A DNA stretch of 44,953 nt from an uncultured Methylococcaceae bacterium. GTDB lineage: Bacteria > Pseudomonadota > Gammaproteobacteria > Methylococcales > Methylococcaceae. Location of the stretch: NCBI GenBank assembly GCA_903934875.1, contig CAIZPP010000174.1, positions 1 to 44,953 on the forward strand, read 5' to 3'. Shown in pieces: positions 1 through 8,124 of this stretch. A model generated the notes under the pieces. The model was not told the DNA's origin. It worked only from the letters and a program-made list of their open reading frames with translations, and made no database searches. Every line of letters begins with the position of its first letter. Within the stretch, counting starts at the first letter, position 1. A program made the position numbers and the translations under genes.

Positions 1-41
1 ATGTGCCATTTTCACCGTAGAAGTCCCGACTCGCATTCATG

Positions 42-164
42 TACAGCGTTTTTTCTTGACAAAAAAAAATAATAAAGGACATTCAGTCAAACCATCCTGT
101 ATATGAACTGCTTTGCAAAATGATATAACCCAACAAGTAACTCTTCGATATTAAAAACGCTGTA
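42..164 (+). repeat. TACAG-family element, type A, copy 1
   Basis: A 123-bp AT-rich unit begins TACAGCGTTTTT and ends AAAAACGCTGTA, perfect inverted ends. It ends two bases outside the purH stop codon. The 41 bases before it (1-41) match the end of the core seen in the composite copies at 4571-5024 and 6571-7023, so this is probably one side of a composite cut off by the window edge. The TA-CAGCG ends suggest insertion at TA, as in IS630/mariner-type MITEs; that mechanism is inferred. Confidence 0.8.
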
Positions 165-166
165 AA

Positions 167-1732
167 CTAGTGCCGAAAATGCCTCATCCCGGTAAACACC
201 ATCGCCAAACCATGTTCGTCGGCGGCGGCGATGACTTCGGCGTCGCGCACCGAACCACCCGGTTGGATGACGGCGGTGACACCGACTGCCGCTGCCGAGT
301 CCACGCCATCGCGGAACGGGAAAAAGGCATCGGAGGCCACTACTGAACCCTTGACTTCCAGCCCTTCATCGTCTGCCTTAATGGCGGCGATACGGGCGGA
401 ATAGACGCGGCTCATCTGCCCGGCGCCAATTCCAATTGTTTGGCTGTTCTTGGCATAGACAATGGCATTGGATTTGACGAATTTGCAGGTCTTCCAGGCA
501 AATAACAAGTCGATGATTTCCTGCTCCGTCGGTGCCCGTTGCGTCACAATGCGCAGGTCGTTGCGGGTTATCAGTCCGTCATCCCGATCCTGTACCAGCA
601 AGCCACCGACCACCCGTTTGAAATCCCAAGCCGGGGTAGACAAAGCCTGCCACTGGCCACAATCCAACACCCGCACATTCTGCTTGGTGGCTAGAATCTG
701 CGAGGCTTCGGCTGCGATGCCGGGGGCAATGATGACCTCGACGAACTGACGGTCAATAATGGCCTTCGCAGTAGCGGCATCCAAGGCTTGATTGAAAGCG
801 ATGATGCCACCGAACGCCGAGGTCGGGTCAGTGGCGTAAGCACGGTCATAGGCTTCCAGCAAACTCGCCGCCTGTGCGATGCCGCATGGATTGGCATGTT
901 TGACGATGACGCAAGTGGGCAGACTGTCGAAACTTTTCACGCATTCCAAGGCCGCGTCGGCATCGGCGATATTGTTGTAAGACAACTCTTTACCTTGAAG
1001 CTGGCGGGCTGAACTGATGGAACCCTGCGCAGCGTTCGCCTCAATATAAAATGCAGCTTGCTGGTGCGGGTTTTCCCCATAACGCATACGTTGACTGCGA
1101 GAAAAGCGTAACAACAGTTGTTCGGGGAACGCATCCGCACCCTCCACCCGCCTGCCCAAATAGTCAGCAACGGCGGCGTCGTACTTGGAGGTATGGGCGA
1201 AGCTCTTGGCAGCAAGCCTAAAGCGGGTGGCTTCCGCTAATGATCCGTCCCCGCCTTGCAATTCGGCAATCACAACCTCGTAATCCGCCGCATCAACAAT
1301 GACGCCGACCGATGCGTGATTTTTTGCTGCCGCCCGTATTAAGGCAGGTCCGCCAATGTCGATATTTTCGATGGCGGTCTCCAAGTCGCAATCCGGCTTG
1401 GCCACGGTGCTCTCAAAGGGGTAAAGGTTCACCACCACCAGATCAATGGGTTTGATGCCGTGGCTTTCCATAACGGCCTCGTCTATCCCTCTACGCCCGA
1501 GTATTCCACCGTGAATCTTCGGGTGTAAGGTTTTGACGCGTCCATCCATCATTTCAGGGAATCCAGTGTAATCAGACACTTCAATGGCGGGAATGCCGTT
1601 TTCCAAGAGCAATTTTGCGGTGCCTCCTGAAGATAGAATTTCCACACCCAATGTTGATAAGGAGCGGGCAAAATTAACGATACCAGTTTTGTCGGAGACA
1701 CTAATCAATGCACGGGAAATTTTAATAGTCAT
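167..1732 (-). CDS. purH: Bifunctional AICAR formyltransferase / IMP cyclohydrolase
   Basis: PurH catalyses the last two steps of de novo IMP synthesis in the cytoplasm: formyl transfer from 10-formyl-tetrahydrofolate to AICAR, then ring closure. The 521-residue length is normal for the family. The N-terminal MGS-like cyclohydrolase domain opens with [12 protein letters not shown] and contains [14 protein letters not shown]. The C-terminal AICAR transformylase domain contains VKHANPCG, which holds the Lys-His pair of the active site, and ends in GMRHFRH. The ATG start at 1732 fits the usual N-terminus. The gene stands alone, without purD beside it, and is bounded on both sides by TACAG-family elements, one ending two bases after its stop codon. 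Its base composition is like the housekeeping genes and unlike the AT-rich block further right. The identification is secure. Confidence 0.97.
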   Translation of the reverse strand: MTIKISRALISVSDKTGIVNFARSLSTLGVEILSSGGTAKLLLENGIPAIEVSDYTGFPEMMDGRVKTLHPKIHGGILGRRGIDEAVMESHGIKPIDLVVVNLYPFESTVAKPDCDLETAIENIDIGGPALIRAAAKNHASVGVIVDAADYEVVIAELQGGDGSLAEATRFRLAAKSFAHTSKYDAAVADYLGRRVEGADAFPEQLLLRFSRSQRMRYGENPHQQAAFYIEANAAQGSISSARQLQGKELSYNNIADADAALECVKSFDSLPTCVIVKHANPCGIAQAASLLEAYDRAYATDPTSAFGGIIAFNQALDAATAKAIIDRQFVEVIIAPGIAAEASQILATKQNVRVLDCGQWQALSTPAWDFKRVVGGLLVQDRDDGLITRNDLRIVTQRAPTEQEIIDLLFAWKTCKFVKSNAIVYAKNSQTIGIGAGQMSRVYSARIAAIKADDEGLEVKGSVVASDAFFPFRDGVDSAAAVGVTAVIQPGGSVRDAEVIAAADEHGLAMVFTGMRHFRH

Positions 1733-1761
1733 GGTAAAACTCAGGATAAGGGTTATTCAAC

Positions 1762-1883
1762 TACAGAATTGTTATTTTTTAAATATACCAGATTGGTATA
1801 TTCAGCTCACGTATCAAGTTAACTGAATATCTTGCCCTTTCATTCCAGCTATCAAGTAACTCTTTGATGTTGATAATGCTGTA
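1762..1883 (+). repeat. TACAG-family element, type B
   Basis: A 122-bp unit upstream of purH. Its left end, TACAGAATTGTTATTTTTTA, is degenerate and its right end is GATGTTGATAATGCTGTA. The interior (AAGTTAACTGAATATC, then CTTTCATTCCAGCTATCAAG) matches the type B copies at 4903-5024 and 6901-7023. A type A copy missing its left end follows directly. Any purH promoter must lie in the 29 bases left of it or inside it. Confidence 0.7.
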
Positions 1884-1988
1884 ACAAAGGAAAATAATAG
1901 CGGATGCTCAATCAAACCATCTTGTGTGTATGTGCTTTGCAAAATAATATAACTCAACAAGTAACTATTTGATAGTAATAACGCTGTA
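1884..1988 (+). repeat. TACAG-family element, type A, left end missing
   Basis: This runs from ACAAAGGAAAATAATAG to GATAGTAATAACGCTGTA and shares CAATCAAACCAT and ATATAACTCAACAAGTAAC with the other type A copies. The left inverted end is missing, as if this copy had fused to the type B unit before it. It ends 13 bases from the fis stop codon, so the purH-fis intergenic region is mostly repeat. Confidence 0.7.
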
Positions 1989-2001
1989 AAACGCTTTATG
2001 C

Positions 2002-2292
2002 TTAGAGCGGGCCATAGTTGGCTAGTTTTTTACGCAAAGTGCTGCGACTCAATCCTAACATTTGTGCAGACTTGCTTTGGTTATGACCGCACAGTTCCAG
2101 TACCGTCTGAATTAGGGGGCGTTCAACTTCATTGAGTACCATATCATAAAGATTACCGATCTCTTCCCCATCAAGCCGGGTTACATAGTCCTTAACCGCA
2201 AGGCGAACATGTTCGCTGAGCAATAATGGAACCTGCGGCGGAGCAGAATACTCCATTCCAACCATACTGTTAACGACATCATCGACATTCAT
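2002..2292 (-). CDS. fis: DNA-binding protein Fis
   Basis: Fis is a small nucleoid-associated protein that bends DNA and acts at growth-regulated promoters, recombination sites and oriC. At 96 residues it is close to the 98 of E. coli Fis. The C-terminal helix-turn-helix (roughly residues 70-94) reads NQSKSAQMLGLSRSTLRKKL, the conserved Fis signature, and the protein ends in ANYGPL. Its ATG overlaps the dusB stop codon in an ATGA arrangement, so the two genes should be translated from one message, as in the enterobacterial dusB-fis operon. The operon promoter would lie in or beyond the TACAG element in front of dusB. Confidence 0.93.
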   Translation of the reverse strand: MNVDDVVNSMVGMEYSAPPQVPLLLSEHVRLAVKDYVTRLDGEEIGNLYDMVLNEVERPLIQTVLELCGHNQSKSAQMLGLSRSTLRKKLANYGPL

Positions 2293-3272
2293 GCTGGTGT
2301 TTCTCGAAGATTGAATTCAAATAAGCTTGTTACTAGGCTAATTTGCCTGTCTGCATTTTCCACAGATAAAATGGCTTTTAGTTTTTGCGAAGCTATACCA
2401 CCCAAATTTTTCACATACCAAGCAATGTGCTTGCGGGCTATCCGCACACCGGCGTACTCCCCATAAAACGCATATAAGGCGGAGAGATGTTCGATCATTA
2501 CATTTTGCAAATGCTCAGTTTCTGGTGGAAGACATTCCGTTCCAAATTCAAGATGGTGTTGGATTTGCGCAAACAACCAAGGTCTGCCAAGTGCTGCACG
2601 TCCAATCATCAGCGCATCGGCACCCGTTGTGGCAAGCACAAACTTAGCTTTAGCAGCCGAGTCAATGTCTCCGTTGGCAATGATAGGAATATTTACCGCC
2701 GATTTGGCCTCAGCTATTGTATTGTATTCGGCCGCGCCGGAAAAGCCGCAAGCGCGGGTGCGCCCATGCAAGGCCAAGGCTTGAATACCGCTACTTTCAG
2801 CAATTTTCGCTATTTGCACCGCATTTCGGCTGCTCAGGTCCCATCCAGTACGAAATTTTAAGGTGACAGGCACATCCACGGCCTTAACCACAGCATCCAA
2901 AATGCTTGCCACTAATTTTTCATCTTTCAACAGTGCGGAACCCGCAGCGACATTGCACACTTTTTTGGCGGGGCAGCCCATGTTGATGTCAATAATTTGC
3001 GCACCTCGGTCAACATTGCGCTTTGCAGAATCAGCCAACTGTTGCGGACATGACCCGAGAATCTGGACGGTTCTTGGTTCAGGCTCGCCTGTATGATCAC
3101 AGCGCAATAAGGATTTCCGCGTATTACATAATTCAGGATTCGAACTGACCATTTCCGATACTGCTAGCGCTGCTCCGTAGCGGCGACATAATATGCGGAA
3201 AGGTCTGTCAGTGACACCGGCCATGGGAGCCAAAATTAAGTTTCCATTTAATTGATATGAACCAATGTGCAT
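2289..3272 (-). CDS. dusB: tRNA-dihydrouridine synthase B
   Basis: DusB is an FMN-dependent enzyme that reduces specific uridines in the tRNA D-loop. The protein has the family start (IGSYQLNGNLILAPMAGVTDRPFR), the catalytic-cysteine region NMGCPAKKVC near residue 100, the FMN-barrel motifs LHGRTR and IIANGDI, and GADALMIGRAALGRPWLF. Its 327 residues fit the family. It is the upstream gene of the dusB-fis pair and overlaps fis by four bases. Its ATG is directly joined to a TACAG-family element, so the ribosome binding site must lie in the repeat: this copy reads GAGGT 13 bases before the ATG, where other copies read GATGTTG. Confidence 0.95.
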   Translation of the reverse strand: MHIGSYQLNGNLILAPMAGVTDRPFRILCRRYGAALAVSEMVSSNPELCNTRKSLLRCDHTGEPEPRTVQILGSCPQQLADSAKRNVDRGAQIIDINMGCPAKKVCNVAAGSALLKDEKLVASILDAVVKAVDVPVTLKFRTGWDLSSRNAVQIAKIAESSGIQALALHGRTRACGFSGAAEYNTIAEAKSAVNIPIIANGDIDSAAKAKFVLATTGADALMIGRAALGRPWLFAQIQHHLEFGTECLPPETEHLQNVMIEHLSALYAFYGEYAGVRIARKHIAWYVKNLGGIASQKLKAILSVENADRQISLVTSLFEFNLRETPA

Positions 3273-3395
3273 TACAGCGTTTTCTACCTCAAAGAGTTAC
3301 TTGATAGTGGGTATGATAGCGTGGGTTATTCGGTTAACCTGAAGGGTTAACTGAATATCGTTTTTTTGGTATATTTTGAAGATGAAAACTCTGTA
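3273..3395 (-). repeat. TACAG-family element, type B, filling an intergenic region
   Basis: This 123-bp copy begins TACAGCGTTTTCTACCTC right after the dusB start codon and ends GAAAACTCTGTA two bases before the stop codon of the next gene. The entire 125-base gap between the genes is thus the element plus two bases. Internal GGTTAACC and GGTTAACTGAATATC mark it as type B on the minus strand. Confidence 0.8.
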
Positions 3396-3397
3396 AA

Positions 3398-4570
3398 TTA
3401 TCTTGTAAACATATTAAAATCTTCAAGAAACCAAGGGTTCCTTGCAATAAAATCTTTTCTATTTATAAAGTAGTTATAAAAACGATCAACAACGGAAGTG
3501 GGGGTTAATAATACACCAAAGTCATCGTTAGAGTGAATAGATTTTAGTTTTTTTCCATTAAAAATAACGTCAAGCATAACATCGCCCATTTCATAGTTAA
3601 AATGTCCAATATCTTGCCAATACTTTACCTCATTGTTGCGGATCCGTTCTGTTAGGATATCAGAGGTTCCTTGAAAATCCCATAACTCTACTAATGAATG
3701 CATGGTATTAACCTGTTCGACAAGCTTTGCAATATCATATAGAGATCGCCATCTCCCTAGGATATCACCGCATCCCATCAATAACTCCATCCACATTGCA
3801 TGGTTTGGATAGACAACTAGTTTTACATTTACATTGTGGTTAACTAGTAAAATTAATAAATGCTTCAAGCCTTCAACATCCTGGTGATCAATTGGATACG
3901 ACCAAGCGGGAATTTCTGTTGCGACAGGGGATTTACAGGGTTCCTTTGCTGCAAAATTTAGCTGCCTTCTTAAGTAGAACTTGAAAACCTGCTCAATTTG
4001 AGCATTATTATTTCTGTGAAAGTATGACATACCATTAAGAGTATGTGTAGGTGGTCTATCTTGATGACGTAAGGTATTAATTGAAGCCCTCAAAGCATCA
4101 AACGAAAATAGTAATGTCTTCTGTTCTATTGTTCCGATGGGTTCCATTTTAGTGCTGCAATCGGGTAATGGTAGTTGCAATGGATTGATACCTATCACCA
4201 CAGTTCTTAGGGTGGTATGCTTAATCGCAAAATCCACATTGCAATAAACTTTAACCCAATCAGCTCCAGCAATGCCAAAATTATAACTGCGAAATTTTCC
4301 CTTATCGGTCAACCCGGGATGTTCAGGGTTTAAACCTATTTCAAAATACGAATTACTGAATATAACCACCTCTGGGCGTGTTTCCCTTAATATTACCGGC
4401 TTAATTTGTCCTTCATAGCCATGATACTCAGTTTTTACCGCGTTAAATCCGTTAATCGATATATCTCTATAATACCAAAATGGATCGATAATCCTGTTAA
4501 TTATAACGGTGACAAATAACAGTAAAAGTAAAGATGAAATACAATATATAGTAAAATTCTTTGTATTCAT
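3398..4570 (-). CDS. SGNH/AlgX-like membrane-anchored protein 1, divergent
   Basis: A 390-residue protein with one N-terminal membrane segment (about residues 9-27, SSLLLLLFVTVIINRII) and the rest predicted outside the cytoplasm. The motif VVIFSNSYFEIGL (Ser74) sits where SGNH/GDSL hydrolases carry the nucleophile serine, and WQDIGHFNYEMG (Asp320, His323) resembles the C-terminal Asp-x-x-His block. The usual GDS is SNS here, so the protein is divergent. Partners of MBOAT acyltransferases such as AlgJ and AlgX pass acetyl groups to polysaccharides; the neighbouring MBOAT gene at 5027-6571 makes that role the best guess. No Shine-Dalgarno sequence is seen: the ATG is directly joined to a TACAG-family end. 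Activity is unproven. Confidence 0.6.
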   Translation of the reverse strand: MNTKNFTIYCISSLLLLLFVTVIINRIIDPFWYYRDISINGFNAVKTEYHGYEGQIKPVILRETRPEVVIFSNSYFEIGLNPEHPGLTDKGKFRSYNFGIAGADWVKVYCNVDFAIKHTTLRTVVIGINPLQLPLPDCSTKMEPIGTIEQKTLLFSFDALRASINTLRHQDRPPTHTLNGMSYFHRNNNAQIEQVFKFYLRRQLNFAAKEPCKSPVATEIPAWSYPIDHQDVEGLKHLLILLVNHNVNVKLVVYPNHAMWMELLMGCGDILGRWRSLYDIAKLVEQVNTMHSLVELWDFQGTSDILTERIRNNEVKYWQDIGHFNYEMGDVMLDVIFNGKKLKSIHSNDDFGVLLTPTSVVDRFYNYFINRKDFIARNPWFLEDFNMFTR

Positions 4571-5024
4571 TGCAGCGTTTTAAGATCCAATAATTGCTTG
4601 TTAAGTTATATTATTTTGCAAAGCAATTCTAACAATTGGTGGTTTGTATTCGCGTCCTTTATTATTTTTCCGTGTAAAGAAAAAACGCTGTACATAAATG
4701 CAAATCGGGAGTCCTAGCAAAAAAAAAAAGTGGCACATAAGCCGTTTGACGGTCAACAAAAGACGTTGTCAAAACGACGGAATACGCCTGTTGCGCCTTA
4801 CTGCTTTGGGGGAAGCCTATTAGTGATTTATTATACGCACTAAAATTATAGGTTGGCATACATTTTTGAAAAAGGTATGTGAAGCATGGGTATATCTTTA
4901 TGTACAGCATTTTCATCTTTAAAATACACCTAGTAAAGGATATTCAGCAAAGTTTCAAGTTAACCAAATAACTTTGCCTTTCATTCCAGCTATCAAGTAA
5001 CTCTTTGATGTTGAAAATGCTGTA
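4571..5024. repeat. Composite TACAG element, copy 1 (A-core-B)
   Basis: This consists of a type A unit on the minus strand (4571-4693), a core (4694-4902) and a type B unit on the plus strand (4903-5024). The outer ends form inverted repeats of about 30 bp built on TGCAGCGTTTTA and GAAAATGCTGTA, with GTAACTCTTTGAT near the right end. The core holds GTGGCACATAAGCC, GTTGCGCCTTACTG and GGTATGTGAAGCATGG, all found again in the copy at 6571-7023. The unit fills the gap between two genes: it starts at the ATG of the SGNH gene and stops two bases from the MBOAT stop codon. No convincing gene lies in the core. Confidence 0.75.
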
Positions 5025-5026
5025 GC

Positions 5027-6571
5027 TTAGAACTGAAAATAGATGAATTCACTCATTTCAGATAAAGATAGGATTGACCAAAAGCCCATGACAATGGAAA
5101 TAGTAAGCCAATATAGATTTGGTTTCCATGTCCAATTATAATTGAATGTACGGCGATCTAGTAGAAAAAGTTCACTTGTGTTAGGCAAAACCCAACAAAT
5201 AAACAGCAAAATAGCTATCAATCTTAGCTCCGGACCAGCGCTAGATAAGGTATTATCAATCGTAGACTTGAGACCATGGGATAAAAGCCAATGAATGAAT
5301 GGATTATTTTCTGAATTTTCTATCCAAGTTATTGGTAATAAAGTGCCATTCATTCCAAGCATTCCCTTGATAATAATAATCGCAGAATTTAGGGAATTAG
5401 ATCTGAAAAACACCCATGCAAACACAACTGCAATAAAGGTAATAATACGGCATGCTATTTTATATAACAGCGAGTGGTTTTCTGAACGATAACCAAGCCA
5501 ATGATAAATTCTTCGCCAAGCATGGTTTATGATTAAATAAATCCCATGTAGACCTCCCCAAATTAAAAATGTTATGTTTGCGCCATGCCAAAGCCCACCA
5601 AGCAACATGGTGAGCATAAGATTAATATACCGGCGAGTTTTTCCGCTACGATTCCCGCCTAGTGGAATATATATATAATCGCGAAGGAATCTAGAAAGGG
5701 ACATATGCCAGCGACGCCAAAAATCAATTATGCTATTTGCCTTATATGGAGAATTAAAATTTATTGGTAAATTTACGCCAAACATCCTTGAAGCACCGAT
5801 AGCCATATCCGTATAACCAGAAAAATCAAAATACAATTGCAAAGTATACGATAAAGCGCCACCCCATGCTTCCAGTGATGTGACATACACACCTTTCTCA
5901 GCCGCTTCAAATACTGGTGTCGCATAAATAGAAGCGTTGTCTGCCAATAATACCTTTTTAAACAAGCCTACTATAAATAGAGTCATCCCAATTGATATAT
6001 TATCGTAGTGTAATTTATAAGTATCAACGCTTGAAAATTGAGGCATCATCTCCTTATGATGCAAAATTGGGCCGGCAATTAGATGAGGAAAGTAGGTAAC
6101 AAAAAGGCAGTAATTTATAAAATTATATTCGCTGGCTAAACCCCGTGATGCATCCACTAAAAAGGCAATTTGCGTAAATGTGAAAAAGGAGATTCCTATC
6201 GGTAAAATAATTTCTTGCAAACAATATTCCGTTCCAAATACACCATTAAAATTTGCAATGAAAAAGTTAGTATATTTATAGTAGGATAATAGCGATATAT
6301 TCACTAAAACTCCTATGAATAATAAAATATTCGTATGTTTTGAGTATATTAAACTAGATAATCTGGCAAGAATTGACCCAATGGTGAAATTAAAAACAAT
6401 TGACAGTACCAATAAAGCAACAAAACTTGGGTTCCACCAGCCATAAAATACAAATGATGCCGCAGTTAGCCAAATTGATGCAATAAAGTTGTTTTTTTTT
6501 CCTAATGCAAAAAACACTATTAATGTTATTGGCAAATAGGCGAAAATGAATCCATATGAATTAAATAACAT
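5027..6571 (-). CDS. MBOAT O-acyltransferase 1 (AlgI/DltB-like)
   Basis: A 514-residue multi-pass inner-membrane protein of the MBOAT family. It would move an acyl group, probably acetyl, from a cytoplasmic donor across the membrane for transfer to a surface polysaccharide. Visible motifs are FPHLIAGPILHHKEMMPQF (about 161-179), LQLYFDFSGYTDMAIG, FWRRWHMSLSRFLRDYIYIP, and GGLWHGANITFLIWGGLHG with the presumed catalytic His329 and a second His342. The start MLFNSY matches both paralogues in the window. The ATG shares its A with the end of a TACAG element, and there is no Shine-Dalgarno sequence. The likely partner is the SGNH protein at 3398-4570 or 7025-8122. Family assignment is firm; the acetylated polymer is unknown. 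Confidence 0.9.
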   Translation of the reverse strand: MLFNSYGFIFAYLPITLIVFFALGKKNNFIASIWLTAASFVFYGWWNPSFVALLVLSIVFNFTIGSILARLSSLIYSKHTNILLFIGVLVNISLLSYYKYTNFFIANFNGVFGTEYCLQEIILPIGISFFTFTQIAFLVDASRGLASEYNFINYCLFVTYFPHLIAGPILHHKEMMPQFSSVDTYKLHYDNISIGMTLFIVGLFKKVLLADNASIYATPVFEAAEKGVYVTSLEAWGGALSYTLQLYFDFSGYTDMAIGASRMFGVNLPINFNSPYKANSIIDFWRRWHMSLSRFLRDYIYIPLGGNRSGKTRRYINLMLTMLLGGLWHGANITFLIWGGLHGIYLIINHAWRRIYHWLGYRSENHSLLYKIACRIITFIAVVFAWVFFRSNSLNSAIIIIKGMLGMNGTLLPITWIENSENNPFIHWLLSHGLKSTIDNTLSSAGPELRLIAILLFICWVLPNTSELFLLDRRTFNYNWTWKPNLYWLTISIVMGFWSILSLSEMSEFIYFQF

Positions 6572-7023
6572 ACAGCGTTTTTAATATCGAAGAGTTACCT
6601 GTTGGGTTATTTCATTTTGCAAAACACAGACACACAGTATGGTTTGATTGAGTGTCCTTTATTATTTTTCTTTGTTAAGAAAAAACGCTGTACATAAATG
6701 CAAATTCTTCTTCTAGCAATGTAGTGGCACATAGACCGTTGTTTGTCCAGCAGCAAAATGACCTTACCAGAACTATGGCTTACGGCTGTTGCGCCTTACC
6801 TCGTTGAGGGAAGCCCATAGGCGCATTATTATACGCGTTTAAATTATTGGCTAGCATACATTTCTGGAAACGGTATGTGAAGCATGGAGAATTCTTTATG
6901 TACAGCATTTTCGTCTTTAAATTATACCTAATAAAGGATATTCAGCTAACGTTTCAAGTTCATTGAATATCTTGCCCTTTCATTCCAGCTATCAAGTAAC
7001 TCTTTGATGTTGAAAATGCTGCA
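6571..7023. repeat. Composite TACAG element, copy 2 (A-core-B)
   Basis: The organisation matches 4571-5024: type A on the minus strand (6571-6692), core (6693-6900), type B on the plus strand (6901-7023). The first base of TACAGCGTTTTT is also the last base, on this strand, of the MBOAT start codon (CAT), so the ATG is built on the element boundary. The other end is one base from the stop codon of the SGNH gene at 7025. The core holds a hairpin, TGCGCCTTACCTC with GAGGGAAG and AGGCGCA, which is decayed in copy 1. Confidence 0.75.
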
Positions 7024-7024
7024 A

Positions 7025-8122
7025 TTAGTCCCCAGAAAACTCCAGAAGAAATTGAAGTAATGTTTTAGCCGCTATTTGTTGACCTTTGCCTGCCCAATGT
7101 GTGTCATTCGGCAAATACAAATCTACAACACCCTCTTTTGTAACGGCAGATTGCAATGGTAAATCAAACCTAGGCAAATGCAAGGATTTGTCTGATGACA
7201 ATCGGCTTATAGGACTATATTTCGCAGAGGATGCATCTTTCAAAAGAGGTGAGTAAGTTGTTAATTTGTCAGGTGCGACCATCACTACAAAAAGAGTCTT
7301 GCCATTCTTTTGGACAAGGTTCTGAAAATTAATTAGCCTACATCTTATGTCCTCAACAAAATGATCATTCCAATTTTTCTTTTTTACATCCCCTTCATAC
7401 ACTAACAATATGCCAGATTTTTTGCTAGAAAATAGCTTATCCATTTTCAAATCGAATAAGAATGCCCGAGTGTCTCCATAATTCAAATGGAAGAGTGTAT
7501 CCAAATAATCTACTGCATATGCATATCGTTTATTTAAGGGTGGACGATTATTATCTCTAAATACATCAATGATAGGCATCATATTAGATATTGGCCTGAG
7601 TTCAGGAGATTCGTATTCATGAATCTTATTTGTTACCTTACATTCTCCACTAATTTTTGGCAATATATTTAACTGACGTTCAACTACTTCCAAAACAAAA
7701 ACTTTAGGTGGTGTTTTTTGGAATGTATCGCTATTTACTATTTGTGGTATTATAGTTGGATCATAGCTTGGTGGATTAGTTTTTGTTGTATAATGACTTA
7801 CAGTAGATACAGACCATCCAGTTTCAGCAGTTAAAAAGCTCTGCCACGGGTAGTTCATCATACCAAGAACTCCACCGAAGGAGAAGGAGTCTCCTACCAC
7901 TAGGATATCAGCGTAATGATCATAAACTTCTTGTAGAGGGGCTGGCAGTTGTGCAAAAGCCTTTTGCGGTACATTCCATCCGTAGTCATTTTCAGAATAC
8001 CCGCTTACCCGGGTTGTGTCACCTGTTGGAGGCTCTAGATAAAAACAGGCTAATAATAATATAATATAATTGGCAACAACAAGAGTCACCAATCCCCATG
8101 TATAAAACTTGAAATTATCCAT
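7025..8122 (-). CDS. AlgX/AlgJ-like SGNH acetyltransferase 2
   Basis: A 365-residue protein with an N-terminal membrane anchor (about residues 9-28) and a predicted periplasmic SGNH domain. The catalytic set is visible: Ser79 in ILVVGDSFSFGG, and Asp340 and His342 in LPNDTHWAGKG. AlgJ, AlgX and related proteins use this triad to move acetyl groups to polysaccharides such as alginate. The gene follows the MBOAT gene 8125-9606 with a two-base gap, the only junction in this block not filled by a repeat, so the pair is almost surely co-transcribed. GYSENDYGWN early in the protein recurs as GYAERDFGWT in the paralogue at 9860-10936. The substrate polymer cannot be read from the sequence. Confidence 0.8.
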   Translation of the reverse strand: MDNFKFYTWGLVTLVVANYIILLLACFYLEPPTGDTTRVSGYSENDYGWNVPQKAFAQLPAPLQEVYDHYADILVVGDSFSFGGVLGMMNYPWQSFLTAETGWSVSTVSHYTTKTNPPSYDPTIIPQIVNSDTFQKTPPKVFVLEVVERQLNILPKISGECKVTNKIHEYESPELRPISNMMPIIDVFRDNNRPPLNKRYAYAVDYLDTLFHLNYGDTRAFLFDLKMDKLFSSKKSGILLVYEGDVKKKNWNDHFVEDIRCRLINFQNLVQKNGKTLFVVMVAPDKLTTYSPLLKDASSAKYSPISRLSSDKSLHLPRFDLPLQSAVTKEGVVDLYLPNDTHWAGKGQQIAAKTLLQFLLEFSGD

Positions 8123-8124
8123 CG

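Noticed and set aside
4662-4916. 84-residue open frame on the minus strand inside the composite element
   Set aside because: It spans the core and parts of both units; the matching frame in the second copy at 6690-6910 is interrupted by a stop and reads differently, so coding is not conserved.
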